This document shows, piece by piece, positions 47,701 through 58,749 of a stretch of DNA of 64,000 nt (positions are counted from its first letter, which is position 1; each line of letters starts with the position of its first letter). Below the pieces are notes generated by a model. That model made no database searches, was not told the DNA's origin, and saw only the letters and a program-made list of their open reading frames with translations. Both the position numbers and the translations under genes were made by a program. The DNA lies in the NCBI GenBank assembly GCA_024516035.1, contig CM044960.1, positions 19,266,285 through 19,330,284 of the forward strand. Direction: 5' to 3'. The DNA comes from Bactericera cockerelli (lineage: Eukaryota > Arthropoda > Insecta > Hemiptera > Triozidae).

Positions 47701-50700
47701 CCTAGTCGGACAGTATTAATAAGGTGAAATAATTACTATTGTATTCATAATACTTTGGTAGCAAATTTATTTCATAAGCATGTATAAGATAAGTCGGAGT
47801 AATATTACTACAAGCTAGGTATCTATCTAGGTGCAGGTCAGATTCCCATACTCTGCAGATTTTTTTGTAGGTACCTGGAATTGTAACAATACCTATTTAA
47901 GGTTAATGTGCGCTAGTCTGGTAATCCAGGTAGCGTAGGGATCCGTTTGTTCGAATCCCACCCAATGTATGGATTTGGGTATCTGACTACAAAATAAGAA
48001 TGAAACTCTGAGGGTAAGATTTTTTAAATGTTGGATTGCCTTCTACTTTAAACGATGTTAATATTGATATATTATTTATTTTAAATATTGATTAAACTTT
48101 TAATATATTCTAGAAAGTGCAAGTTCTGTACGAGACAACCAAAGGTGTTAGGTATCTCTTGACCGTGCCGATTTTATTTTTCTACAGCATTTGTATCCTA
48201 GGTTGAGCTGTATTAGATGGGGTTTCTTTAGCCAGAAAATATAGTAATTTCTTGTTATTTATTATATGTGATAATTTAATTTATTTAAAAAAATTCCCAT
48301 GAAAGTAATTTAAAATTTAAAGTAAGGTATGCACAAAAGAAAAAAAATCGCCGTCGCACTTAAAACTAGAAATATCTTAAGTTTAAATAAAGTTCATTGT
48401 CTAATCGTCTAGAGATAGGTACAGTACGGCTATTATATTGTTGTTGTGTATTTTATTATTAATAATTTAAATAATCTCCAAAGGAATAAAATTAGTACCG
48501 AGATAGTTTTTTTTTTAAATCTAATTTAATTTCTTTACGATACCTATCGTATTGATGAGATCCTTCAGAATTCAGAAACCGAAAAAAAATATGAACGAGA
48601 TCCGTCAGTATTATCTAGATAAAATAATTGACATCTTCTCCAAATTAATTAAGATTAGGTATAAACTTTCTCTTAATTTTTTTTTTTTTAATTAATGCAC
48701 GACCATTTTAAAATTGAAAATGTTACAACATAAAAAACCATTCCTCATTATAGGATAAGGAAAGTAAAAATTATTTGAAAAGTGATAATAAATTATTAAA
48801 ATGGCCGCGCGAAAATGAACCAATAGGAGCCCGGGTCTGAAGTCAACTCTCTCTTGATCCGAGAATTTGAGCACTAGCGCCAAATACGCACAAAATCAAT
48901 GGAGGGTTACGGAACTAAACTTGGTAGGACGCTAAACTCGAGAGTTTGAGCAAACCCTCGGCAAATTCGGCTTCGTAGGATCGGGCATTAGAGTCACTAG
49001 AGCCCAAAACAGTCAAACGACAATGCATTTAGATTGATTCTACGTATGACGTAGGGTCCTGCCGCTATACAACAGTCACCTATAATACTAACATACTATC
49101 TTATAAATATTTAGGTGTGCACTAACTTCAATGAGACTTGGGGCTCTGATTGTGAGGTCTACCAGAAGAGATGCCAGTGTGAGGAGAACTCCTCAGCCTG
49201 CGACAGGCAGGAGTATGCCCATGTGCATATTGAGTACTACGGCCAGTGTCGGCAGATGCCAGTAAGTCAATTTCTGCACATTACCTACTTTTTTACTATA
49301 AAAGATGAGTGTTTTACAGCCTTTTTATTTCGTAGCCATGAAACAGGAGCTACTGTAGACGCTTGTGGTCTGTGTTGTAGTCTGCCCATCAGCCCATCCC
49401 GTAGTGTGCCTCCCCTCTGATGGGCGAGAAGTGACACAATACTTTCCATGGTGCTTTGTCAACACGAGCGCACTGGAAGGTATCCCTTACAAACAACTGG
49501 AACCAAATTTACAATAGGTGCCTTTTTATGTCAGCTCGGGGGATCGTACCCTTGACCTTCCGCATGGCAAGCGAGTGCTTACTACACTGAGCTAAAGAAA
49601 GCTACTAGTTTTCTTTTTCTTTGGTTTAACGTCGAATTCAACTGCATGGTCCACATCCATATCAAAACTGCCGTCCACTTTATAGCTGACATTTATTAGT
49701 ATTATAATAGACCGACCTCAGTAGCTTGATCGATAAGGCAGCGGACTCAGTAGCTTGATCGATAAGGCAGCGGACTCAGTAGCTTGATCGATAAGGTTTC
49801 AGCGTAGATTTAGTAAAGCGAGTTTGAGTAGTTGTGATATCACGAAAGTGATTAACACAAATATGATAACTTTTTTTAAAACTTTATTATTTTTTTAATT
49901 CGGGTTTTAACGGTACTTTCAACTGCATGATCATATCATGACGGGGGTTTTATCCTCCTATCATAGGAAACACACAAACCAGCTACTCAGATTAACCTCA
50001 TCCCGCCTGACTGGAGCTGGTAATAGCATACGAGGATTCAAATTTGACTGGTCATCCAAGTTCTAACCTTGCTGGAAGTTGCTCAACTTCAGTGACAAAA
50101 CGAGAACTGGTGCATTCAAAGTGCCATCAACGCTGGCTACGAATAGCTTTCCTTAGTAGAGATTTGACCAGTTCGTCGAGCCATAGGTTCGAAACACCAA
50201 CAACTCTTAGGTCGGGTTCTACGAAAAACACCTAACCTAACGAAAAACACCAGTAGAGTTTTTCTCTAAACTCTACTGGCGCTATCTTGACGAATCCTTT
50301 GGAACTAACGTTTTTTGTGTTTTTCAGGTGTTTTTTAGGTTAGGTGTTTTTCGTAGAACCCGACCTTATACTTTCTCTTTCAATTCACAGGAGTGTCTGC
50401 CGGCAGAGATGGCAGATTTCCCGCGACGTATGCGCGACTGGCTGTTCCACGTTATGCGCGACATGGCAGATCGCGCAGAGCTCTCGCCCCACTTCATGGA
50501 ACTGCAACGCGAGGCCGAAACCAACCTGACCAGACGTTGGAGCAACGCGGCCGTGTGGAAGTTCTGTGATCTAGACGGCCATCCGGCCGACAGGTGAGTT
50601 GCAACAGTGGCATCTATTTATTTATTTTTTAATTATTTACACTTTATTAGGTAATAGGACATATTATATACAATACAAATAATTACAAATGAAAATACAA

Positions 50701-52873
50701 TGTACAATATAATAGAAGAAAAAATAGCCAGCGTCGATGGCATGTTGAATACACCGGTTCCCTTCAGAACACCAAAGTTAAGCGACATCCAGCGAGGTTA
50801 AGACTTGGATGGGTGACCATTTAAATTCTAATTCTCGTGACGCTGGCTTTTCCCGGCCCCACTCAGGCTGGGTGAGGTCAATGTGAGTAGCAGGTTTGTG
50901 AGTTTCCTGCGAATGGAGGGTAAAACCCCCGTCGTGATATGACCATGGCAGTTGAAAGCGACGTTAAACCCCACTTAAAAAAAAAAAAAAAAATAATAAT
51001 AAATAAATATACATATACATAATATAATGTCCTAACTAAAGTACAGTGAAAAGTAATTCCCCTGGAATTTCTGTAATGATACCTAAACCACATGAGTATT
51101 ATTTTGATTTAAACTAGTACATATTTATGTCAAATTCTAGGGATATTTTATGTGTAAAATATTTTATCTCAACAATGTAATGGTGTTTGACAAAACTTGT
51201 CAAATAAGAGGATTTAAAAATGATAGTAAAAAACCGTAAAAGGCAACTTATAGTTGCTTTACGGTTTAGATAGTTGCGGTTGTTTGTTGTTTTTTTTTTG
51301 GTCTAAACTAAAAACCGTTTAATGGTAAAAAAAAAAAAAAAATCCAAGAAGGTATATTTACAGCACTTTTATTCTTATGAAAATCAAAAAAAGTAATATC
51401 GGGACAGGGGCGGGGCAGTAAACCATTTTTTTTCGGCCCGGACTGTTCCTTAAACTAAACTTTGGGTCTTGAGGAAACTTCTTCTTTCAACTGCGGTCAT
51501 TTTAAATCACGTCAGAGGTTCCAATATGTATTCGCTAGTTAGCTGTCCTAGTTATTCAAATAAACCTCACTTGACCTGAGCGGGACCTAAACATAGCTTA
51601 CGATAAACAAAACATTGTTGAAACAATAGAATAAATGGATTGGGGCAACAACTAGCACTAAATCTCGACTGCAGTGATTTGTTATTGACAACTGATGTAT
51701 TCAATGTGCAATACTCGTATTTCCGCTGGTAATTCTATACAGGGTGTTTTTTTTTAGTTTTTTTTTTTCAAGGTTAAAAATGACATTTTATCTTTTTTTC
51801 GCGCTCTTAAGGGACACTTTGAAACAGTCCATTTTCACACTTTCTACTCTGTATCTCATGAACCGTAAGTTGTAGGTCACTGAAATTGCAATGAACTTCT
51901 CTTAATGAGACCTTTTAAACAATTTGCCACAGGCTATAAAAGTCTATTTAATGTAATAATGTAAATTTATTTTAGTTTTTTTTTTTTTTTTTTTAACAAT
52001 TTTTGTGGCTCTCTCCCTAAGGAATACTTCTAAGATTTTAAACTTGGTCCCTGCCCAGAACGACTGGGGTGTTTTGGAAACTAAAATTTTACTTGCCAAA
52101 GCTTGATCCCCCAAAAAATAAAGGGAAAAATAAACCAATTTTTGTATTTCTCTGAATTTCAAACGGTTCTCAAGTTTTTAGTTGTGGCAAGAATTAAAAA
52201 AAAAACAACCTGTATTTGTCTTTGAATATCAAATTCTTTTCAAACAGGAGTGTATCCCGTCACGAACTGTTTCCTATTCGAGCCCCTCTTATGGCACTGG
52301 AACATTGCATTGCGCCCTTCCTGAACAAATGTGACGCAGACGACAACCACCTCATCACACTGAAGGAGTGGGCAAGGTGCTTGGAGCTCAATGAGGTAAA
52401 TAACAAATAGTTCGTAAAAAAATCATTGAATTTTTTCCCCTAATTTTACAATAAAGAAATTTTAATTGAACACTTTTTTAAACTACCTATGAACCGTAAC
52501 AGCCATAAGTACCTTATATGGATATTAATATTATTGGTCGTGGCATTTTTCTTCTTTTTTTTCAACTAATTTGAGCAACGTCCTGCATACAGGTCTTAAT
52601 GAGACCTTTTAAACAATGCCTACGAAAGAGAATAACCAGAAGGTTAAGTAGGTATCTGACTTTGATAAACAAGGAAATAGGCAAATACTTAGTATAAACT
52701 AAGTTTTCTACACTAAGTGTTTGGAAATCGGTAGGTAACAAAATATTTTCATGATTAAAAAAAATAAAAGTTTTATTATTAATATCTATTTACACACTTC
52801 ATACTATTGTTCCGTTTGGTTCCAGGATGACATTGAAGACCAATGTGAAGATGTTCGTGACAACAAGGATTAA
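44760..52873 (+). CDS. SPARC: SPARC/osteonectin (BM-40), 7 coding exons
   Basis: SPARC is a secreted, collagen-binding, calcium-binding matricellular glycoprotein of basement membranes. Coding exons: 44760-44858, 45103-45355, 46381-46496, 49115-49261, 50391-50593, 52248-52395 and 52826-52873. All are GT-AG and in phase, giving 337 residues. Residues 1-23 form a signal peptide (MKLLSVVLITFAVLFLLHDV). A Lys/His-rich run (KKHHKKHRKHK) and an acidic domain follow (EDPLEVVDE, DEEEKE). The follistatin-like domain has DLCRSKHCGAGRECEINEDG, CICIKTCP, then VCTNFNETWGSDCEVYQKRC and VHIEYYGQCRQ. The C-terminal extracellular calcium domain follows (FPRRMRDWLF) with an EF-hand loop DADDNHLITLKE. The coding start exon begins at an acceptor (44750), so a non-coding exon lies upstream. 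The donor after the third coding exon is multiplied (see separate entry). AATAAA at 52983-52988. Confidence 0.95.
45388..45582. repeat. Tandem repeat, 3 imperfect copies, SPARC intron
   Basis: The sequence CTTATTGTAAGGTAGGATTC with its upstream ACTTTTAAAAAAGATATTTT occurs three times (near 45393, 45448 and 45531). The third copy is preceded by an extra ACTTTTAAAATACTTTT insertion. Confidence 0.75.
45825..45925 (+). mobile_element. 5S-derived SINE body fragment
   Basis: GGTAATGTGAGTTGCTGGTT and GCGAGTGGAGGGTAGTTCTC match the body of the SINE. The 5S head is not recognisable. Confidence 0.45.
46491..46628 (+). repeat. 21-bp tandem array of splice donors at SPARC coding exon 3
   Basis: Seven AAG|GT sites lie exactly 21 nt apart, with the intron GT at 46497, 46518, 46539, 46560, 46581, 46602 and 46623. 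The first is AAG|GTACGG, the next five AAG|GTATGG, the last AAG|GTTCAG. Units alternate GCCTCCTCAGAG and GCGGCTTCAGAG, so there is also a 42-bp period. The exon frame stays open through all units (next stop at 46662), and 21 is divisible by 3, so all donors leave phase 0. Use of downstream donors would add repeats such as VWPPQRK and VWRLQRK. Confidence 0.9.
46700..49110. other. SPARC intron, repeat fragments
   Basis: tRNA-SINE-like heads at 47555-47640 (GCTCAGTGGTCAAGGCG, then GCGGGTTCGAAACTC) and 47890-48050 (GGTAGCGTAGGGATCCGTTT, TTCGAATCCCACCCA). Bases 47150-47305 and 48880-48990 share GAGTTT-rich CTCGAG words on opposite strands. No gene. Confidence 0.45.
49295..49605 (-). mobile_element. 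tRNA-derived SINE in SPARC intron
   Basis: Same family as 41045-41345. It begins 34 nt after the donor of SPARC coding exon 4 (49261) and extends that exon's open frame by chance. Confidence 0.65.
49712..49868 (+). mobile_element. tRNA-derived SINE with internally triplicated head
   Basis: ACTCAGTAGCTTGATCGATA (unit about 29 nt, ending AGGCAGCGG) occurs three times in tandem from 49717, then jumps to TTTCAGCGTAGATTTAGTAA and CACGAAAGTGATTAACACAA. Compared with 43571-43722, the box B segment is missing between head and body. Confidence 0.7.
49893..50137 (-). mobile_element. 5S-derived SINE, near full length
   Basis: On the minus strand: GCCAGCGTTGATGGCACTTT head, GAAGTTGAGCAACTTCCAGC, AGAACTTGGATGACCAG, the GGCGGGATGAGGTTAATCTG body and GATAAAACCCCC. 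Diverged a few percent to ten percent from 24118-24382. Located in the SPARC intron before coding exon 5. Confidence 0.75.
50727..50993 (+). mobile_element. 5S-derived SINE, full length
   Basis: Almost base-for-base the copy at 24118-24382, from GCCAGCGTCGATGGCATGTT to the A-tail at 50977-50993. The high identity between copies in different genes suggests recent family activity. It lies in the SPARC intron after coding exon 5. Confidence 0.9.
51487..51715 (-). mobile_element. 5S-derived SINE, old degenerate copy
   Basis: On the minus strand: AGGTCAAGTGAGGTTTATTT, CTAACTAGCGAATACATATT, GCAGTTGAAAGAAG follow the body of the SINE. The 5S head is barely visible. Confidence 0.4.
51741..52213. mobile_element. 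TACAGGGTG-type MITE abutting SPARC coding exon 6
   Basis: Left end TACAGGGTGTTTTTTTTT (51741) and right end AACAACCTGTA (ending 52213) are inverted. Internal text (CGTAAGTTGTAGGTCACTGA, ATGAACTTCTCTTAATGAGA) is shared with the fold-back element at 61988-62868. Its right end is only 34 bp from the coding exon that begins at 52248. Confidence 0.7.
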
Positions 52874-53463
52874 TGATACGATAGGTACCTAGTCATACAA
52901 AATTCAATGAATTGAAAGAAATATGGTTAATTTTATGGAAACTTCTAAACTTTACGAGTTGAGTATTACAAAAAATTGAACAAATAAACTGTATAATTAT
53001 ATATATTATACTGTATAATTTTTGCTACCTACCTATTTAATTATGTCTCTGTGTAATTTGCTTTTTTGAATCACCAATAAAATTTCGCTGATATTCTACA
53101 ACAGGTTATCTTTCTACCAGCTGATTTTTATTTTCTACTACCAATAGGGAATACTGGGGCAAGTTGGGACACGGGGCATCTCGGGACGTTCAAAATTAGA
53201 CAGAAAATGACCCTAATGGAGACCAACTTTAAATTCAATAAACGATAACTACTCCATGACCCTAATGGTCAACCCGGCCATTCTCCGTCGATCAAACATT
53301 CCTTTCTGTCCGAGTCCTAACTGTATTTATATTAGGGTGTAGGTATATTATCTCGACTGATTACAATTTGAAGCCAGTTCGTACTTTCGAATGTAATATT
53401 TACTTAGAGAATTACTCCTGTTTGTAAAATTTATGTATAAACTTCATTTAATTTAACTGTGCG

Positions 53464-54060
53464 ATGAAAAAACTGACGTCAACTAACTTCCAAATCCCGC
53501 TTGACTTTTCCTTCTATCGGATTCAAAAATTAAAAAAAGTTTCGGATAACTCGCCCCGAGTAAACAGATTGGGTAAGGAGCCTCCCATGCGGTACGGTCT
53601 GTACATCAGTCGATCACTCTGGCTCAGCTACAATGAAATCTTCTGTCTGCAGAATCTCTATGATCTCACGAGGAGGACAATGTTATACCCTGAAAAACTT
53701 ACTTGGATAGACTTGTCATCTAATAAGATAAAACATGTGGATGACAATATTTTCACTCAGTTTCCTAATTTAGCAATTCTCTACCTTCATAATAATGAGA
53801 TGGAAGAATTTTTGAGCGTGTTCTTCTTAAAGAAAGTGAAATCCCTGCGCTGTCTAACTCTCCATAGAAATCCTCTCGCACAAATAGCTGAATATCGCGC
53901 TGTAACTATCGCTATGGTTCCTTGGTTAACTAATCTAGACAGTATTGCTATTTTGCCCTCAGAAAAGTGTCGGACAAACGCACTAAGAGAAGAAATAGTG
54001 CGCGACCTTCTGCCTAAATATGAGAAATTAGAAGATATGCGGAAAAAATACGTCATGTAG
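53464..54060 (+). CDS. Lrrc51: LRRC51-like leucine-rich-repeat protein, single exon
   Basis: The 198-residue protein has the LRRC51 (LRTOMT1) layout: an N-terminal LDFSFYRIQKLKKVSD segment, SRSLWLSYNEI, LTWIDLSSNKIKHVD, LAILYLHNNEMEEF and LRCLTLHRNPLAQIAEYRAV repeats, then the YR..V...P.L..LD capping region. LRRC51 is a small cytosolic LRR protein of poorly known role, often found in ciliated lineages. The coding sequence is one exon here, while vertebrate orthologues have several. The ATG at 53464 is the first in frame and the protein has a usual length. It lies 590 bp after the SPARC stop on the same strand. AATAAA at 54377-54382 is a likely poly(A) signal. Confidence 0.8.
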   Translation: MKKLTSTNFQIPLDFSFYRIQKLKKVSDNSPRVNRLGKEPPMRYGLYISRSLWLSYNEIFCLQNLYDLTRRTMLYPEKLTWIDLSSNKIKHVDDNIFTQFPNLAILYLHNNEMEEFLSVFFLKKVKSLRCLTLHRNPLAQIAEYRAVTIAMVPWLTNLDSIAILPSEKCRTNALREEIVRDLLPKYEKLEDMRKKYVM

Positions 54061-54399
54061 TACTTAATTTGAAAAATTGAGTACCTATTAGATACCAGGG
54101 TACTATTAGGATCCTATAGGTATTCAGAACTTACTATTAAGTATCTACCTCTACCTACACCCGATTTAAAAAAATCTCGATGGAATACCTACACATCATT
54201 TTTGGTGAATAATATATTCCATCATATAGGACGCCTGATGAATGATCTACCTAATGAAAACCCCCTTTTTATGAACACCAAATATTTGATTTACACTGTA
54301 TGAAAACTAACGGCTAGCTCTATACTTATTGTAGCCATTTTAGGAATAATTGAAAAAAAAAATAGTGACATATAAAAATAAAACAATTAAAGATTGATT

Positions 54400-55370
54400 C
54401 TGATTAAAATTTATTCGGGACTTTAATTAACGGAGGATTTTTTATTTTAGTGTCCTTTCAAAGTCAAACAATACTTTCTACAATACTTTTATAGTTTATA
54501 GGTACGAGAAAGTTAAAATATGCGTAAAATTGTTATATGATCTCAGTGGTAAAATACCTACCCTTCATAATGATTATGATTCGAGAACAGATTTTTAGGG
54601 TTTTTTTCATAGAAAAACCCTATTACTACAAACATCTGACACCTATTTTCAGCGGTATAATTTGAAAATAATAATATATGTAGTCAAAACTGAGTTTCTA
54701 CATCGCCAAGTCTCTTCTTGTCTTAACAACAGTCTATTCTTTATCTTTACTGTTTCTACAACAGATTATTCCTGTAAGTAAAACATTATAAGAAATATTT
54801 GACCTATTTCAGATGTAAGTTCCCGTATCATAAAGTATACAATATAAAAATTCTGTCTATTTGCTCAGTGGTGTGCTAACTTGAAGGTAGGTACCTACTT
54901 ATTGGAGTATTGGATGGACTTAACTATCCTCTTGGACCCAAGTTAGTTTCGAACCAAGTGAGTCTACCTTTAATTCAAGTGATATTTTGTCCTTATCTGT
55001 CTATGTATACAGCTATTAATAATTATTTTTTCGAAAGCTCAAACTCTAAGCTCCAAAGAAGATACTTCATGCAAGCTTCTATGAAGAATTCATACATTGC
55101 TATATGTTAGCTTTCAATTGGAAGGGATCAATGATTCATAATTATCTCAATAACTTAAACTCTTAGCTATTGGGATGTAACCACAACATAGATTTTATCA
55201 AAGGGAAATATCATGCTGTCACTTAGCTTCAGTGTGGAAGGTATCTAAAATTAGCTAAATATAAGCTTATGTAAGTGAACTGATAATTAACACAAAAGTT
55301 ACTTTAAGAACCTTCCACATTGATAACTAATTCATTCAATTGGAAGCTCACACAAACTTTATTTTATTCT
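54400..55370. other. Spacer between LRRC51 and the zinc-finger gene
   Basis: AT-rich. An acceptor TTTATTCTAG ends at 55372 just before the zinc-finger start codon, so a non-coding first exon of that gene must lie in or left of this interval. I could not place it. Confidence 0.4.
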
Positions 55371-55390
55371 AGGTATCAACAAAAATTCAA

Positions 55391-58300
55391 ATGAGTGAAA
55401 TCAAGAAAGTGTGCGAAGACTTTACCACTAAAAATAACAATCCACATGTTATTCGAATTGACAAGAAATATGTGGATAGTATAACCACCTTATTCAAATG
55501 TGAAGAAGTTGACATTAAAGATGATACATTAGATTTCAATACCACTACTGAAGACTATAACTATGCTATTGCCCCCAAGTATTTTAGAGATACAGATTTT
55601 GAAAATGGAGTTCCAGAAGATGATGTAAATATTAAAAAATATGACTATGTAAGAAACATTAAGATAGATTTTCTTGAATACAAAAACAAGTCATGTGTGT
55701 TTCACAAGTTGAATGCACAAGTTCTCATTCTGTCACTGAAGTTTAGCAATGTCCACAAGACTAGGACTTGGATGGGTGACCATTCAGATTTAAACTTATG
55801 TGATGTTAGCTATTCCTGACCTTACTCATACTGGGTGAGGTTAACTTGCTTGAGTAGCTGGCTTGTGAGTTTCCAGCAAATGGAGGGTTGAACCCCCATT
55901 GTGACATGACCATTTCAAAGTGACATTATAAAAATTCTGGCAAGCAATAAAAAGACCATTAAATTTAAGGAAAATTGTAGAGGTAAGTAAAGTGAGAGAA
56001 ATCTCAAATTTCAATTTGAAAAATTGAGATTTCTCTCACTGTTATTACCTCTACAATTTCCCTAAAATTGTATGGTTTTTTTTTTTCAAAAAAAAAAAAA
56101 AAAAAATGTACCCCAGAACTGCTTTCACATTACATCAGGGCAATTTACTTTTACACCCATGCCATTCTAGAAATTGAAAAACTTGGTCAGAATTTGGAAC
56201 CTTGTTGGTCAACCTCCAGGTAATAGGGATGGTATTAATTATTATTGGTAATTGTTTTAGAATAATTTAGTGTAGTGTGCTTCAAATAAAGTTCTCATTT
56301 TATATCAAACTGGTGTGGACTCTGAGCACCTCATTTCTTACCCTTCAAAAAGTGTTCAAATTACACCACAGGTTACTAAACTTCAGCATAAACATTACTT
56401 CCTTTTATAAATAAAAAAAAACCAATGATTTTGTTGTTAATCCATCTATTATTATTCAACTCCTTTTTGTTCTCTTCCTTTACTACAGGATTCTATAAAT
56501 ATTACTGAAATAAAAGAGGAGAAATGGCCAATAGAATTGAATGATCACAAACAAAAAAATAATTGTTTTAGCAAATTAGCTAAAGACAGATTTTGTATGG
56601 ACTGTGATCTATCATTTCCAACTCAAAAGTTGTATCGTTTACATTTCCTAACAAACCACACCAAGGACTGTCATACTTGTAAAAAATGTAATACAATCTT
56701 TCATTACAAAAACTCCTTCATGAAACACAAATGTTATGAATGCAATATCTGTGGCAAAATCATGTCACACAAATATGGGTTTCATAGACACATGCTCACC
56801 CATGGCAATGAGAGAACTGTGGAGGAGTTAAGAAAAGAATCAAATTTAGACCCTATATTACCCACTTATGAATGTAACTTCTGCTCTAAGCTGTACAGAG
56901 GTAAGTGTACAGTATCATGTTACCTATACAGGGTTTTTACTTTTTAGTTGTTCCATCAAATTTTAGTTGGAATTTTGATACATTGCTGGCATATCCTCCC
57001 AGTAGGTTATGGATACATTGTTGTTTTTTTATATGTACTTTTGAATGAGGAATCCAATTTTCAAGACTGTTGGACTTAGGTGTGGTCCATAAAATAAAAA
57101 AAGATAATGTACCACTACCAAGTGACAAATATTTATTTAAAAACATAAACATAAACAAATTAAATATAAAATATTACCACAGTGGGAACCTGCAACCTAG
57201 TGGTTAAAAGATGAAAATGTTGATAACTTTGGGATAAGTACTTCCCAAGAAGGAGTGAAATGAAAACAGTTATTTAGTAATGAAGGAAAAGCAGAGAAAA
57301 GATGATCTTGCAATGAGTGTCTTTTGGAACGGAAATAAAATTGAAAACTTTGGAGAGTATAAAACTGGCTAATTAGTCATACTGGGTTACTGGTTACTCA
57401 CATGTGAAGGAATTACATATTATTCTTGTTGCAATGTCAATCATACAATCTGGCACATCTCTCTTGAGTTTTTTTTTGTCTTAACCCTTTAAGGGGCGTA
57501 ACGTGAAATTTTGAGAATATACAAGTATTGGGTATCAAGTCATGTGTTTTTACCTCTTGATTTCAATTCCGATTTTATTTTTTCATATTCTGAACATGAA
57601 AAAAGTTATGAGGGTTGGAAATCATTTCAGGTTCCTCCCATAATATGGAAAAAAAATATAGTTTCTAGTCTTTTCTAGGACTAACTTTTTTATTATTTAG
57701 GCTAGATGGAGCTTGTGACTTATCAAATTTAATGAATTTTAGGTGTTGATTACGACTTGGTCATTTATTTTTTACTAACTGTTACCGTTGAGTCACCAGT
57801 GGCGGAATTTGATTTCTTCTAGGAAAGTTGTGTGTTGTCACACCAGTTTATGCCAAAGATTTCTTAAGGTACCAAATAAAAAATGGTGTCTCACCTTATA
57901 AGACTCATGTTTTAGCTAAGCAAGCAACCTATGGATGGTGTGTACTGATGTACTTTGAAATTTTATAATTGTCTCTTTACAGCTCCTTGAAAACTTCAAT
58001 ATGTACTAAAACTGGCTACCTTAGGAGTTCACCAATCAAACATTGTTTTAAAATGTTCTTTTTCCAGATAAAAAGCCATTGGAACATCACTTACAAACTG
58101 TTCACTATGGCTTGAGTTATTCTTGCCAAAAATGTGGCAAACAATATAAGAAACAGAGACCATGCATTAACTGTCAGCCAGAATTACTAAATGTGAAATG
58201 TCCAGTGTGTGAAAGAGAAATCACTAGGAGTCACTGGCAGAAACATCTACGGTATTCTCATAAAGCAAGTACACTAAATAACAAGTATGCATGCTTGTGT

Positions 58301-58726
58301 TGCTTAAAAGATTTTTCCAGTAATGAAAAATGGATTAAACACCTAAGATCCCAATCTCATTTTGAAGCAAGTAAAAACGCAAGTTTTCATAAAAGATATC
58401 TTAAAAAAATTGCTTGTCCAATTTGTAACAAAGTAATGAAAAAATCTCATCTCAATGGTCATATGAGCAATACACATAAAATAAAACAATGTAATGATCA
58501 ATTTGATTGTTTACTGTGCCATGAAATATTTGCAGATGTACATAGAACAATAGAACACATTCAGTGTACATCACATTTAGATAAAATCAATGAAACAAAA
58601 CTAAAGTGCAATTTATGTGGTAATATATATCTCCATGTTAAAACGTTAACACACATAGGCCATGTCACAGAAACTGACTGCAACTATCCAAGAGCCATAA
58701 AGAATCTAGGTTCCACACAACATTGA
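55391..58726 (+). CDS. C2H2 zinc-finger protein, 3 coding exons
   Basis: Probable coding exons: 55391-55648, 56489-56900 and 58068-58726, about 442 residues. The last two are firm: the junction YECNFCSKLYRG|DKKPLEHHLQTVH rebuilds a complete finger across the intron. The end of exon 1 is less sure; TAT|GTAAGA at 55648 gives phase 0 and fits the next exon, but the frame runs on to 55819. The N-terminal ~130 residues are acidic and unstructured. About nine C2H2 or degenerate fingers follow, including FCMDCDLSF, YECNICGKIM...HRHMLTH, VKCPVCEREI...HLRYSH, YACLCCLKDF...HLRSQSH and FDCLLCHEIF. The linkers are irregular and lack TGEKP, so it is not a KRAB-like array. Probably a nuclear nucleic-acid-binding protein; no specific orthologue is recognised. 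Confidence 0.75.
55710..55930 (+). mobile_element. 5S-derived SINE, partial, next to zinc-finger coding exon
   Basis: GTTGAATGCACAAGTTCTCA, GAAGTTTAGCAATGTCCACA, AGGACTTGGATGGGTGACC (box C) and the body with CTGGGTGAGGTTAAC, GAGTTTCCAGCAAATGGAGG. The 5S start is missing. The open frame of the first zinc-finger exon runs about 37 codons into this SINE. Confidence 0.75.
55964..56066 (+). repeat. 103-nt hairpin in zinc-finger intron
   Basis: Left arm 55964-56007 and right arm 56024-56066 are nearly perfect inverted repeats (about 43 nt each, with a small internal loop at GTAAGTAAA / ACTGTTATTA). The loop is about 16 nt. The size is that of a pre-miRNA or a very small MITE. Type undecided. Confidence 0.65.
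56950..58060. other. Zinc-finger gene intron 2
   Basis: No gene. TTAACCCTTTAAGGGGCGTA at about 57482 resembles a piggyBac-type end, but no matching right end was found. Confidence 0.4.
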
Positions 58727-58749
58727 GCATCATTGTAGAGAAGATAGGT

